A stretch of DNA of 64,000 nt from Lachnospiraceae bacterium (GCA_017552985.1 JAFZNO010000076.1:17593-81592); one strand, 5' to 3'; positions 34,830 to 44,340 are shown, counted from the first letter of the stretch. Numbers and translations: made by a program. Notes: a model not told the origin generated them from the letters alone.

Positions 34830-36053
34830 ATGAATTACAAGGTTTTGGGACTTACGTTATTGACCGTAAGTTTTCTGTTCCGACAGGGCATAAAGTTTCT
34901 GGATTGGAAGTCAATGAAAAACCCCATACCGGCAAACGTTGATGACATATTTGATGCAGAGACGTACCGGAAGTGGAAGGGGTACCATACGGAAAAAGCC
35001 AAAGTTGGACTTATTTCCGCTGTATGTGAATTCGTGGTGGCACTGCTTGCATTTGGATTTGATTGGTATGCAAGTTTTGCGGGATTATTTCCTGACCATC
35101 CCGTCTGGGGAATCTTTGCAGTCTTGCTGTTTGATTCTCTGATCCATTTGATCGAGTTGCCGTTTACCTATTATGACGATATTAAGATCGAGGGGAAATA
35201 TGGATTTAACCGTTCTACGAAGAAAACCTTTTGGGTGGATCAGGCGAAAAGTTTTATCATCGAACTGATCGTGATGACGCTTATAGGAATGCTGCTCATG
35301 GCGATCCATAGGTGGCTGGGCGATTGGCTGATCCCGGTGATGGCAGCGACATTCACTCTCATCCTTCTCGCCATTACCTTCCTGTATCCCTTTTTTAGCA
35401 AGATATTCAATCATTTTGTGGATTTGGAGGACGGTGAACTAAAAGAGAAGCTGACTGCGCTACTTCAAAAGAACGGATACCACGTACGCGCAATCCGGGT
35501 GATGGACGCTTCAAGGCGTACCACGAAGATGAATGCATATTTTACCGGATTTGGAAAGATGAAGACCATTGTGCTTTACGATACGTTGAAGGAGGCCATG
35601 AGCGCGGATGAAATTTGCGCCGTGTTTGCGCATGAGATGGGTCATGGCTTGCATAAGGATACGCTGAAGAGTAAGATTTTTACGTTCTTCCAAATGCTGA
35701 TGCTGGCTTTCATGGCATGGTTTACGTTCCGGACGCCGGAGTTATTTACTGAATTTGGATTTCAGAACGTCAATTACGGATTTGCCATGATTCTCATCAT
35801 GATCATTGAATTCCCTGTTATTTCGCCGCTTTATGACCTGATTGCAAACGTATTCTCCCGCAAGGCGGAATATCGTGCGGACGCACAGGCGGTAAAAGAA
35901 GGATATGCCGATGAGCTGGTCAGCGCGTTAAAGTTTCTTGCCAAGAGCAATTACGCGAATTTAAGCCCGGATCCCTTGGTCGTAAAGCTTCAGTATTCTC
36001 ACCCCACGCTTAGCCAGAGAATTGATGCCATTGAAAAGAAGAATTTAAAGTGA
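34830..36053 (+). CDS. M48 family metallopeptidase (Ste24/CAAX protease 1 type)
   Basis: 407 residues from ATG 34830 (AAAGGA upstream). Several membrane segments (about 5-20, 60-110, 140-190, 285-330), the zinc site HEMGH (268-272), and the distal Glu in SRKAEYRADAQA (about 352-363). Layout and length match Ste24-like CAAX prenyl proteases rather than HtpX. In bacteria these act in membrane protein quality control or peptide maturation. It follows the ABC pair on the same strand, so a role in processing an exported peptide is possible (inference). Confidence 0.88.
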   Translation: MNYKVLGLTLLTVSFLFRQGIKFLDWKSMKNPIPANVDDIFDAETYRKWKGYHTEKAKVGLISAVCEFVVALLAFGFDWYASFAGLFPDHPVWGIFAVLLFDSLIHLIELPFTYYDDIKIEGKYGFNRSTKKTFWVDQAKSFIIELIVMTLIGMLLMAIHRWLGDWLIPVMAATFTLILLAITFLYPFFSKIFNHFVDLEDGELKEKLTALLQKNGYHVRAIRVMDASRRTTKMNAYFTGFGKMKTIVLYDTLKEAMSADEICAVFAHEMGHGLHKDTLKSKIFTFFQMLMLAFMAWFTFRTPELFTEFGFQNVNYGFAMILIMIIEFPVISPLYDLIANVFSRKAEYRADAQAVKEGYADELVSALKFLAKSNYANLSPDPLVVKLQYSHPTLSQRIDAIEKKNLK

Positions 36054-36061
36054 CGTCCCAC

Positions 36062-36114
36062 TTGCATTATTGGTCAGAGTCTGCTATATTCTAATTAGGC
36101 GCAACCGTTTGCGC
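36062..36114 (+). promoter_or_regulatory. promoter and LacI operator of the galactan regulator gene
   Basis: TTGCAT (36062-36067), 17-bp spacer, TATATT (36085-36090), followed by the near-palindrome GCGCAACCGTTTGCGC (36099-36114) over the expected start site. The same core GCAACCGNTTGC recurs at 37210, implying autoregulation by the LacI protein encoded next. Confidence 0.7.
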
Positions 36115-36137
36115 AAATAAACCCAAAGGGTGGAAAA

Positions 36138-37121
36138 ATGGACAACGAAAAGACAACGATCGACGACGTGGCAAAGGCCCTCGGCCTGTCAAAATCAACG
36201 GTATCCAGATCCATATCCGGCAAGGGGAGGATCAGTGCCGACACGAGACAAAAGGTGCTCGATTACATCGAGGAGCGCAACTACAGGCCCAATCCGCTTG
36301 CCAAGGGCTTAAGTGAATCCAAGACTTATAACGTTGGCTGGGTGATCCCGGGAGATGACCATCTGACGTCGCTGTATTTCTATCAGCGATGCCTGCAGGG
36401 AGTGATAGGTGCCGCGGCAAAGGCCGACTATGACGTGCTGATCACCACCATCGGAAAGGATGACATTTCCGGCCTGAAGCGGATCACGGAAAATCACAAG
36501 GTTGACGGCGTGATCCTCGGGCGTACGCTCCGCAAGGACAAAGCCATCCGTTATCTCAAGGAGAAGGGAATTCCTTTTGTGGTAGTGGGATCCACGGAGG
36601 AAAAGGGCGTGATCCAGGTGGATAATGACCACGTGGCAGCCTGCAGGGAACTCACCTCCATACTCAGGATGAAGGGAGTAAAGCGCGCCGTTTTCATCGG
36701 CGGGGACACCGGGCAGGTGGTTACCAACAGCCGTCTGCAGGGATTTCAGGAGGGGATGGAGGACGCCAGAACGCAGATCTACCTGGACTGTGTAAACAAG
36801 GACCGGGTGGACAGGGCCGTCGAGGCGGCCATCGCCTATGGAACGGACTGCATCGCATGCGAGGATGACAGAATCTGCCAGATGGTGATGGAAAAGTTGA
36901 AGGAGATGGAGCTGGAGGTACCCGCGGACCTAAAGGTGGCAAGCTTTTACGACAGTAAGTTGCTGGGAAATTATAAGCCGCAGATCACCGCCCTGAAGTA
37001 TGACCCCACGGAGCTTGGGAAAAAAGCCTGTGAAACTTTGATGGCCGTCATCAACGGGGAGAAGGTGGAAAACCGGCAGCTGCTCAGCTATGAAGTGCTG
37101 CTCAAGGGCTCAACCCAATAA
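36138..37121 (+). CDS. LacI family transcriptional regulator of the galactan locus
   Basis: 327 residues. HTH TTIDDVAKALGLSKSTVSRS (6-25), hinge helix RPNPLAKGLSESKTYNVGWVIP (about 50-70), then a periplasmic-binding-like effector domain to the C-terminus. Two copies of a GCAACCGNTTGC operator, one before this gene and one before the binding-protein gene, make a self- and operon-regulating repressor very likely. The inducer is probably galactose or a galacto-oligosaccharide (inference). Confidence 0.9.
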   Translation: MDNEKTTIDDVAKALGLSKSTVSRSISGKGRISADTRQKVLDYIEERNYRPNPLAKGLSESKTYNVGWVIPGDDHLTSLYFYQRCLQGVIGAAAKADYDVLITTIGKDDISGLKRITENHKVDGVILGRTLRKDKAIRYLKEKGIPFVVVGSTEEKGVIQVDNDHVAACRELTSILRMKGVKRAVFIGGDTGQVVTNSRLQGFQEGMEDARTQIYLDCVNKDRVDRAVEAAIAYGTDCIACEDDRICQMVMEKLKEMELEVPADLKVASFYDSKLLGNYKPQITALKYDPTELGKKACETLMAVINGEKVENRQLLSYEVLLKGSTQ

Positions 37122-37170
37122 AAATATGGCTTGGTAAAACCTTTTACGTCGGGAAATTTTGAATATCGTA

Positions 37171-37223
37171 TTGACAAGACGCCATATAATTGGTAAAATT
37201 TCACATAGAGCAACCGATTGCGC
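37171..37223 (+). promoter_or_regulatory. promoter and LacI operator of the galactan transport operon
   Basis: TTGACA (37171-37176), 17-bp spacer, TAAAAT (37194-37199), then GCAACCGATTGCGC (37210-37223) overlapping the expected +1 region. Confidence 0.75.
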
Positions 37224-37278
37224 AAAACCGCAATTGAATAATTTTTACAAGGATTGCTATAAGGGAGGATAAGAGGAC

Positions 37279-38601
37279 ATGAGAAAAAGAGCATTAGCAC
37301 TGTTAATGACGTGTGTTTTGTCCATGACGGCTCTTGCGGGCTGCGGCGGCAATACGGGAGGTAGCAGCGAGGCCGGAGTTCAATCTACGGCGAGCAGCGA
37401 ATCCGGCGCGGGAGAGATCCAGAAGCTGGATGAGAAAACTGCGGCGAGCGCAATTGACAATCTGGTGGCAAACACCAAGGATACCGTACAGCTTACCGTT
37501 TGGGCATCTGAGATGGATCAGGATTTCACCCAGACGCTCCTGGATCAGTTCAAGGCAAAGTACCCTAGCGTTAAGTTTGATTTCCAGTTGGGCATTCAGT
37601 CAGAGGCTGGCGCAAAGGACGCGGTAATGGCGGATCCCACCGCTGCTGCTGACGTATATGCGTTTGCAGACGACCAGCTCATCGAGCTCATCAACGTAAA
37701 GGGTCTTACGGAAGTAAGCACCGCTTACACCTACGACGTGGCTTCCGAGAATTCCGCAAGTTCCATCGCGGCAGCTACCTATAACGGAAAAGTATACGCA
37801 TACCCCATGACGGGTGACAACGGCTACTTCATGTATTACAACAGCAGCATCTTCTCCGCTGAAGACATGGTAAGCTTCGACAAGATGGTAGAAGTTGCTA
37901 AGCAGAAGGGCGTGACCATCGGTTATCAGAAGGGCGGCTGGTATCTCCACGGTTTCTTCGATGCAGAAGGCACTGGACACTATGCAGACCTTCAGAGCGA
38001 CGGCAGCACCACTTGTAACTGGAACGACCAGGTTGGCGTTGACATTGCAAACGCGATCATCCAGTATGCAAAGGACGGCGTTCTGGTAATGGCAGACGAC
38101 AGCACCGCAGCTGAAGCCTTCAAGGCAGGCACCATGGGTGCGGTAGTCAGCGGTACCTGGGCAGCACAGACCTTCTCCGATGCACTTGGTTCCAACTACG
38201 CAGCTTGCATCATGCCGAAGTTCAAGGCAGGCGGCAAAGAGTATCAGATGACCGCATACCTCGGCTTCAAGCTGATCGGCGTTAACCCTAACAGCGCATA
38301 TCTGCCTTGGGCAATGCTTCTGGCTGAGTACTTAACCTGTGAAGAGAGCCAGATCGCAAGATTCCAGGCTAGACAGTTAGGACCCTCCAACGTTAAGGCA
38401 GCTTCTTCTGACGCAGTACTCTCAGACGTGGCAATCGCAGCCATCTCCGCACAGGGCGCTCACGGAACGCTTCAGAGAGTGGGCGGTAACTACTGGGCAT
38501 CCAGCGAATCACTTTCAGACATTCTGATCAGCGGCAATCCTGACGGACAGGATATTCAGAAGCTTCTGGATGACGCGGTGAGCGGAATTACTGCAAAATA
38601 A
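37279..38601 (+). CDS. sugar ABC transporter substrate-binding lipoprotein (GanS/CycB-like)
   Basis: 440 residues. Signal peptide with lipobox ALAGC (cysteine at about residue 22), Gly/Ser linker, then an MBP-type binding protein (TVQLTVWASEMDQDFTQTLLDQF, YNGKVYAYPMTGDNGYFMYYN, AFKAGTMGAVVSGTWAA). It captures an oligosaccharide, by context a galacto-oligosaccharide, and hands it to the two permeases downstream. No ATPase gene is in the cluster, so a shared MsmX-type ATPase encoded elsewhere is expected. Followed by a strong intercistronic hairpin. Confidence 0.9.
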   Translation: MRKRALALLMTCVLSMTALAGCGGNTGGSSEAGVQSTASSESGAGEIQKLDEKTAASAIDNLVANTKDTVQLTVWASEMDQDFTQTLLDQFKAKYPSVKFDFQLGIQSEAGAKDAVMADPTAAADVYAFADDQLIELINVKGLTEVSTAYTYDVASENSASSIAAATYNGKVYAYPMTGDNGYFMYYNSSIFSAEDMVSFDKMVEVAKQKGVTIGYQKGGWYLHGFFDAEGTGHYADLQSDGSTTCNWNDQVGVDIANAIIQYAKDGVLVMADDSTAAEAFKAGTMGAVVSGTWAAQTFSDALGSNYAACIMPKFKAGGKEYQMTAYLGFKLIGVNPNSAYLPWAMLLAEYLTCEESQIARFQARQLGPSNVKAASSDAVLSDVAIAAISAQGAHGTLQRVGGNYWASSESLSDILISGNPDGQDIQKLLDDAVSGITAK

Positions 38602-38615
38602 ATTGGATCCTTAGT

Positions 38616-38655
38616 AACCCCATATGAGAGCGGTGGCAATCATATGGGGTTTTTT
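38616..38655 (+). terminator. intercistronic hairpin/attenuator after the binding-protein gene
   Basis: AACCCCATATGA (38616-38627) pairs perfectly with TCATATGGGGTT (38640-38651), followed by a T-run to 38655. Lying between binding protein and permease, it probably lowers permease expression relative to the binding protein. Confidence 0.8.
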
Positions 38656-38685
38656 CTATCAAAAATAGTGTGAAAAGGAGAAAAA

Positions 38686-40146
38686 ATGGCTACGGAAAAA
38701 GCAAAACAAAAAAAGTTATTCGCACAAACTGCCTTTGCACGATATTTTCTGGATTTCGGAGAGGCAATTGCCAAAGGAGACTGGGCTGTAAAGGCCTCTT
38801 TGGGCGTGATGGGCATGAGTTTCTTTAAGAGAAAGCAGATTGCAAAAGGCGTTCTGGTCACTTTGGTGCAGCTGGCCTACCTTCTTTGCCTTATTCTTTT
38901 TTCCATTCCAAATCTTGCAAAGTTCTCTACCCTGGGAACGGTGCAGTATCAGGATCCGAAGATCAACCCCCTCACCTTTGAGGTGGAGCAGTTCCCTTAC
39001 GACAATTCTTTCCTGATCCTGATCTATGGCATTGCGTCGCTGTTCCTGCTCTTTGTATTTCTGCTGTATTACGTTCATAACGTTAAGCGGGCATACGCAG
39101 TGATGCTTGACGAAAAGAATGGAAAGCATGTCAATTCCTTTAAGGAAGACCTGAAGCAGATGCTGGGAAAGAAGTTCCACGTAACCTTGATGAGCATCCC
39201 CGCCATCGGCGTGGTCCTGATGAACATCCTTCCGCTGCTTGTGCTGATTGCCATAGCGTTCACCAACTATGACAAAAACCACATGCCTCCCGGAACCCTC
39301 TTTACCTGGGTCGGCTTCGAAAACTTTACGGACCTCTTTGGCGGAAAGTTGAGCCTTACCTTTGGATACGCATTCAAAAAGGTTCTTGCCTGGACTCTGA
39401 CGTGGGCGTTCCTTGCAACCTTTACCTGCTTTATCGGCGGTATTTTACTGGCACTGCTCATCAACTCCGAGGGCGTAAAACTCCCTAAGATGTGGAGAAC
39501 CCTCTTCGTTATCGCCATCGCAGTTCCGCAGTTCGTAACGCTGATCCTGGTGAGAAACTTCTTCGCGGATCAGGGTATCTTTAATCAGATCTGTCAGAAC
39601 CTGGGAATCCTGGATCTCTGTAAGAACCTGGGACTCGTGAACAAAAACGCGGTGTTTATCCCGTTCCTGACGGATAAGAACTGGACCAAGGTCATGATCA
39701 TACTGATCAACATCTGGGTAGGTATCCCTTACCAAATGCTGATCGCAACCGGCGTGCTGATGAACGCACCCAAGGATCAGCTGGAGAGCGCAAGGATCGA
39801 CGGCGCAAACAAGTGGAAGATCTTCTGGAGGATCATCATCCCTTACATCCTGGTGGTGCAGGGACCTGCATTGATCACGGACTTTGTACGAAACATCAAC
39901 AACTTCAACGTAATCTATCTGCTCACGCAGGACGTATACATCACCCAGGATGCGGGACTCTACAAGTCCAATGCAAAGGAAGTCGACCTGCTGGTAACCT
40001 GGCTCTTTAGACTGACGCAGGAAGAGCAGAACTATAAGATGGCATCCGTTATCGGTATCATAGTATTTGTGATCAGCGTGGTATTTACCCTGATTTCCTA
40101 CTCAAGACTGATGAAGGGCGGAAGAGAGGAGGATTACCAGATATGA
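38686..40146 (+). CDS. sugar ABC transporter permease, MalF/GanP-like
   Basis: 486 residues, eight or more membrane segments. The long periplasmic loop after helix 2 and the EAA-type cytosolic motif ESARIDGANKWKIFWRIIIPYI (shown here in part: ESARIDGANKWKIF) are typical of MalF/GanP. RBS AAAAGGAG precedes the ATG. Its stop overlaps the next permease gene by 4 bp, so both are translated together. Confidence 0.92.
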   Translation: MATEKAKQKKLFAQTAFARYFLDFGEAIAKGDWAVKASLGVMGMSFFKRKQIAKGVLVTLVQLAYLLCLILFSIPNLAKFSTLGTVQYQDPKINPLTFEVEQFPYDNSFLILIYGIASLFLLFVFLLYYVHNVKRAYAVMLDEKNGKHVNSFKEDLKQMLGKKFHVTLMSIPAIGVVLMNILPLLVLIAIAFTNYDKNHMPPGTLFTWVGFENFTDLFGGKLSLTFGYAFKKVLAWTLTWAFLATFTCFIGGILLALLINSEGVKLPKMWRTLFVIAIAVPQFVTLILVRNFFADQGIFNQICQNLGILDLCKNLGLVNKNAVFIPFLTDKNWTKVMIILINIWVGIPYQMLIATGVLMNAPKDQLESARIDGANKWKIFWRIIIPYILVVQGPALITDFVRNINNFNVIYLLTQDVYITQDAGLYKSNAKEVDLLVTWLFRLTQEEQNYKMASVIGIIVFVISVVFTLISYSRLMKGGREEDYQI

Positions 40147-41048
40147 TGAGTCAAATGGATAAGTCAGGCGATGGCATTCTCATAAGGCAAAAGATGGGCA
40201 TGTCCCAAAAAAGAAGGATTGGCGGCGCCTTTAAGACCGTATTGCTGTTCATTTTGGCCTGCATATGGCTGATTCCCATCCTGTGGCTTCTTGTCACGGC
40301 TTTCAGCGCATATCCCGGCATGAGCAGAACGAGATTTTTCCCGGAAAAGTGGACGCTGGATAATTTCAACAGATTGTTCTTCCATCCGGATTCGATCCTG
40401 CAGTATGGAAGATGGTTTTTTAACACCCTTGTCATTGCGCTCTTTACCTGTATCGTATCCAGTATTTTCGTGCTGATGGTGAGCTATTCGCTGAGCTGCA
40501 TGCGTTTCCCGGGCAGACAGGGAATCATTCGTTTCTCGATGATACTGGGCATGTTCCCCGGCGCCCTGTCAATGATCGCAGTGTACTTCATCATGAAGTC
40601 CATCGGTCTTACCAATTCCCATATCGGAATGGTGGTGGTATATTCCGCCGGATCGGGCTTGGGATATCTGATCGTGAAAGGTTTTATGGACACCGTACCG
40701 GCGTCCATGCGAGAGGCTGCCAAGATAGAAGGGGCGAACGAATTCATGATCTTCACTAAGGTAATGCTCCCGCTTTGCCGTCCGATCATTGTTTACACCG
40801 TGATCAGTACGTTCCTGGGACCTTGGTCGGATTTCATGTTTGCAAGACTGATGCTCAATTCCGGTCTTTCGAAGGACTGGACGGTTGCCATCGGTTTGTA
40901 CAATATGCTGGATAAATCCCTGATCGGCCAGAACTTCTCTGCTTTCTGTGCAGGCGGTCTGGTGATCTCCATCCCCATCGCAATCCTCTTTGCCATCATG
41001 CAGAAGTATTACGTTGAGGGCGTGACCAGCGGTTCAACGAAGGGTTAA
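40143..41048 (+). CDS. sugar ABC transporter permease, MalG/GanQ-like
   Basis: 301 residues, six membrane segments. EAA loop SMREAAKIEGANEFMIFTKV leads to VMLPLCRPIIVY; C-terminal MQKYYVEGVTSGSTKG matches MalG/GanQ tails. With the upstream permease it forms the translocation pathway for the galacto-oligosaccharide importer. No ATPase gene follows. Confidence 0.92.
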   Translation: MMSQMDKSGDGILIRQKMGMSQKRRIGGAFKTVLLFILACIWLIPILWLLVTAFSAYPGMSRTRFFPEKWTLDNFNRLFFHPDSILQYGRWFFNTLVIALFTCIVSSIFVLMVSYSLSCMRFPGRQGIIRFSMILGMFPGALSMIAVYFIMKSIGLTNSHIGMVVVYSAGSGLGYLIVKGFMDTVPASMREAAKIEGANEFMIFTKVMLPLCRPIIVYTVISTFLGPWSDFMFARLMLNSGLSKDWTVAIGLYNMLDKSLIGQNFSAFCAGGLVISIPIAILFAIMQKYYVEGVTSGSTKG

Positions 41049-41096
41049 AACCCATAGAAATAAAAGAAACGGATCGGATTTTAGAAAGGACGGAAA

Positions 41097-42938
41097 ATGG
41101 AAAATACGTTTGTGGTTAACGTCATCCACAGGCCGGAGATGGTGCCTGAATATGCTGAGAAGGTGACGGGACAGGGAAAGGCTGAGGACATCGGAAGAAA
41201 GGCACTTTTGACCGAATCCCTGGACATCTTCAAGTTTCAGCAAAAGACCGCACATGACAACGGTTTGAAGTGCACCATTCAGATGACCTATGCTTCCTTG
41301 TTTAACGAGGAGGCGGTTCAGCTGGCCAAGGATGATCATGAAAAATATGGGGATGAGATCGCATTGACCCTGCTTGGGCTCCCCTGCAAGGAGTTTCGCG
41401 AGAAGTACAAGACAAAGGATTTCTGCATCTGGATGTTCTCCATGGAAGACAAGAAGAACATCGTGGATGATGTGTTTGGAAAGTTTTATGAGTGCTTTGG
41501 CTTTTATCCCGAGTCCACCGGTTCTTATTACATGGACGCGGAGCTGACGAACTATATCAAGGAAAAGTACCCTTCCATCAAGTGCGCAGTGGCCACCTGC
41601 TGGGAGGAGGGTCCGAAGGCATATCATACCACCAACAATTCCTGGTATACCCTGTTTGACGGTGGCCCCTGGAACCCCTGGATCCCGTCGAAGCAGAACA
41701 CGCATGCGCCTGCCGCGAACGAGGCTGAGGATTCCGGCATCGTGGCGATCCCGCATCTTTCGAGAGACCTTTTGGCGTGCTATGACGGTAACGGCTCCAA
41801 TTTTGGAACCCATCCCCAGAACGTGCTGAGAGGCATGATCTATGACACGAAGACCTGGGAGTATCCCTATCTTTACAATCTGATCGACCAGTACCGGCAC
41901 CTTGCGAAGTACAATAACGGCTATTCCTACAACATGATGTTTGTGGGACCCGGCTGGCTGAACAAGATGGGCCGTTGGGAGCAACCCTATGAGCTCCTGA
42001 AGAAATCCTATGAGGACGGCATGCGCTATTACGGCGAGCTCAAGAAAGAGGGCAAGCTGATTGACCTTACCATGGCGGAGTTTGCTGACTTCTACAGGGC
42101 AAACAAGACCTATACGGAGCCGGAGTGCGCGCTTTGGAAAGACATTCTCTATGGCTCGAACAAGCAGTTATTCTGGTACGTGGATCCCTTTATGAGAGCC
42201 TGCGTGAACATGGACCAGGGCGGCGCCATCGTTGACCTGCGTCCTTACGTTGCCAAGCTTAAATGGGAGGTTGGCATTGGAACGCCGCACGTGCAGGATG
42301 CTTCCTACCCGTTCCTGATCCAGGAAAAGTACAGGGCCGGATATTTCACCCATTATGCCGGAGAGGGCACGGTGCGCAGCGCGAAGATCTGCTGCGGCGC
42401 GGAGGAAGTGGACCTGTGTCTTTGCAGGACGCACGCAACCTTCTCTCAGGAAGGGAAGAACAGGGTTCTGACCCTGGATCCCGTAGACATTGAGTTTGCA
42501 GAGGTGAGCGTAAAGCTTCAGACGAAGGTGATCTTCCCCGAGGGTGAGAGCAGGATCCAGATCAGCAGGGAAATCCTCGAAGTCAGTGATCCGGCGGCCG
42601 AGATCAGTATCAACGAATACATGGTAGCCTGCTACGGTACCACGGAGTATCCGGAGGACATGACCTCCATCAAGCTCTCCGTAGGTGATGGCGCAGACGC
42701 GAAAAAGATCGAATATGCCTACAAATGCAGGGAAGCTGCCGTGGAAGGAGCTAAGGTGGCGGAGGCCATCATCCCGCCCGTGCAGACAAAGGTGACGCTC
42801 ACGACGGATGCGGATGACGCTACGAGCTACGTCAAGGAAGGCTATGCGTTTTCACCGATGTTCACGCTGGGTATGACAAAGAAGATCAGAAAGGGAGAGG
42901 TGATCAACACGTGGCTCAATCTGGAAAAGGCAAACTAA
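41097..42938 (+). CDS. unknown protein in galactan operon, putative carbohydrate-active enzyme
   Basis: 613 residues, no signal peptide, no family recognised with confidence. The first about 340 residues look like a (beta/alpha) barrel: YPESTGSYYMDAELTNYI, AVATCWEEGPKAYHTTNN, and WNPWIPSKQNTHAPAANEA with several conserved-looking acids and histidines. They vaguely resemble GH57/polysaccharide-deacetylase-like or DUF3863-type putative glycoside hydrolases. The C-terminal half (about 400-613) looks like beta-sandwich. Placed between transporter and GH53 genes, a role in cytoplasmic handling of imported galactan fragments is likely. Its 3' end overlaps the next gene by 28 bp. Confidence 0.6.
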   Translation: MENTFVVNVIHRPEMVPEYAEKVTGQGKAEDIGRKALLTESLDIFKFQQKTAHDNGLKCTIQMTYASLFNEEAVQLAKDDHEKYGDEIALTLLGLPCKEFREKYKTKDFCIWMFSMEDKKNIVDDVFGKFYECFGFYPESTGSYYMDAELTNYIKEKYPSIKCAVATCWEEGPKAYHTTNNSWYTLFDGGPWNPWIPSKQNTHAPAANEAEDSGIVAIPHLSRDLLACYDGNGSNFGTHPQNVLRGMIYDTKTWEYPYLYNLIDQYRHLAKYNNGYSYNMMFVGPGWLNKMGRWEQPYELLKKSYEDGMRYYGELKKEGKLIDLTMAEFADFYRANKTYTEPECALWKDILYGSNKQLFWYVDPFMRACVNMDQGGAIVDLRPYVAKLKWEVGIGTPHVQDASYPFLIQEKYRAGYFTHYAGEGTVRSAKICCGAEEVDLCLCRTHATFSQEGKNRVLTLDPVDIEFAEVSVKLQTKVIFPEGESRIQISREILEVSDPAAEISINEYMVACYGTTEYPEDMTSIKLSVGDGADAKKIEYAYKCREAAVEGAKVAEAIIPPVQTKVTLTTDADDATSYVKEGYAFSPMFTLGMTKKIRKGEVINTWLNLEKAN

Positions 42939-43123
42939 ATTACAGATGTCCCTCCTGCTTTATGCGGGATCTGGACATTGACATGTTCTATGACAAGGAC
43001 AAGAAAGAGTACTACTGCCTGCGCTGCCAGTATACCGGCTCGGAGGAGGACGTGCTTGAAAAGAATGAGATGATCCGTTTCCGTTACCGGAAGATGATGG
43101 AACGCATCACGGATTTTGATTAA
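42911..43123 (+). CDS. small zinc-ribbon protein
   Basis: 70 residues from GTG 42911, inside the end of the 613-residue gene (28-bp overlap). C13, C16, C36 and C39 (CPSC...CLRC) form a zinc ribbon. The first CPSC pair would be lost if a later ATG were used, which supports the GTG start (GGGAGAGG about ten bases upstream). The C-terminal half is charged and helical. Function unknown; the fold suggests nucleic-acid or protein binding. It lies 52 bp before the cytoplasmic GH53 gene. Confidence 0.6.
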   Translation: MAQSGKGKLNYRCPSCFMRDLDIDMFYDKDKKEYYCLRCQYTGSEEDVLEKNEMIRFRYRKMMERITDFD

Positions 43124-43175
43124 AAACGTGGCGCATGGTAAGTTTTGGCTGCGGACGAAATGAAGGAGTACAACG

Positions 43176-44270
43176 TTGGACTTTATCAAAGGAATGGACG
43201 TCTCTACGCTTTTGGAAGAAGAGCGTTGTGGAGCAAAGTATTATGATCATGGCGTACGAAAAGAGCTTTTGGATATCCTGAAAAGCTACGGGTGTAACTA
43301 CGTAAGGCTTCGTCTTTGGAATGATCCCTATGCCGAGGACGGCAGGCCCTATGGTGCCGGGACCAATGACCTTGAGACGACCATGGAGTTGGCAAAGCGC
43401 GCCCTGGGAAAGGGAATGGGATTTCTTCTCGATTTCCACTACAGTGATTTCTGGGCAGATCCCGGAAAGCAAAACGTTCCCAAGGCGTGGCGCGGCCACG
43501 ACGCGGAAGAGCTTTCGAAGGACGTATACGCCTACACAAAAGAAGTGATGGAGACTCTGAAGAGGGAAAACGCCATGCCGACCATGGTGCAGATCGGGAA
43601 TGAGATCACCAACGGGCTTCTCTGGCCCTATGGCAAAAAGCCGGAGTTTGACAACATTGCAAAGCTTGTCAGCGCCGGGATCAAGGCCGTCAGAGAGGTT
43701 GACGAAAAGCTTCCCGTGATGATCCATCTGGATAACGGTGGCAATAACGAAATGTACGTCGAGTGGTTCGAAAATTACGTTAAGAGGGGCCTCGACTTTG
43801 ACATTCTCGGGCTTTCCTACTATCCGTTCTGGCACGGCACGCTGGACGCACTGTCCTATAACATGAAGGACATGGCGTGCAGGTATGGCAAGAAGATCGT
43901 GGTGGCGGAAGTGTCCATGGGCTTTAGCACTGAGGATTACAGGCGCTATGAAGGGATCGACGAAAGTGAACTCAAAGGGATGGCGACCAAGGAAGAATTG
44001 ACAAAATCCCTGGAATATCCCATGACGCCCATGGGACAGGCAGATTTCATGAAGGACGTGATGCGCCGGATCAAGGAAGTGCCAGGCGGCCTTGGCTTCT
44101 TCTACTGGGAACCCGCTTGGGTGCCAGTTCCGGGATGCGGCTGGGCAACGGAGGCTGCGCTGGAGTATACGGGAGAGCAGGGACCGGGAGGAAACGAGTG
44201 GGCAAACCAGGCGCTGTTCGACTACGAAGGCAACGCATTGCCCGCGCTTACCGCCATTAGAGATGCGTAA
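43176..44270 (+). CDS. cytoplasmic GH53 endo-beta-1,4-galactanase
   Basis: 364 residues, TTG start at 43176 with GAAGGAG at seven-base spacing and no signal peptide. GH53 hallmarks: KGMDVSTL at the start, NYVRLRLWNDPY, FLLDFHYSDFWADPGKQ, acid/base E143 (QIGNEIT) and nucleophile E245 (VVAEVS). It hydrolyses beta-1,4-galactosidic links. Without a leader it likely trims imported galacto-oligosaccharides in the cytosol. No GH42 or GH2 beta-galactosidase is in the window. It is about half the length of, and related to, the extracellular GH53 that follows the repeat array. Confidence 0.92.
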   Translation: MDFIKGMDVSTLLEEERCGAKYYDHGVRKELLDILKSYGCNYVRLRLWNDPYAEDGRPYGAGTNDLETTMELAKRALGKGMGFLLDFHYSDFWADPGKQNVPKAWRGHDAEELSKDVYAYTKEVMETLKRENAMPTMVQIGNEITNGLLWPYGKKPEFDNIAKLVSAGIKAVREVDEKLPVMIHLDNGGNNEMYVEWFENYVKRGLDFDILGLSYYPFWHGTLDALSYNMKDMACRYGKKIVVAEVSMGFSTEDYRRYEGIDESELKGMATKEELTKSLEYPMTPMGQADFMKDVMRRIKEVPGGLGFFYWEPAWVPVPGCGWATEAALEYTGEQGPGGNEWANQALFDYEGNALPALTAIRDA

Positions 44271-44340
44271 GTGACCTAGAGCAAATGAAAGACCTAACTG
44301 ATTATCTCAAATTTTGAAGATACCATGGAATAACATTTGA

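Noticed and set aside
41034-41984. 316-codon minus-strand open frame
   Set aside because: Antisense to the 613-residue galactan-locus gene, which has the ribosome site and operon spacing.
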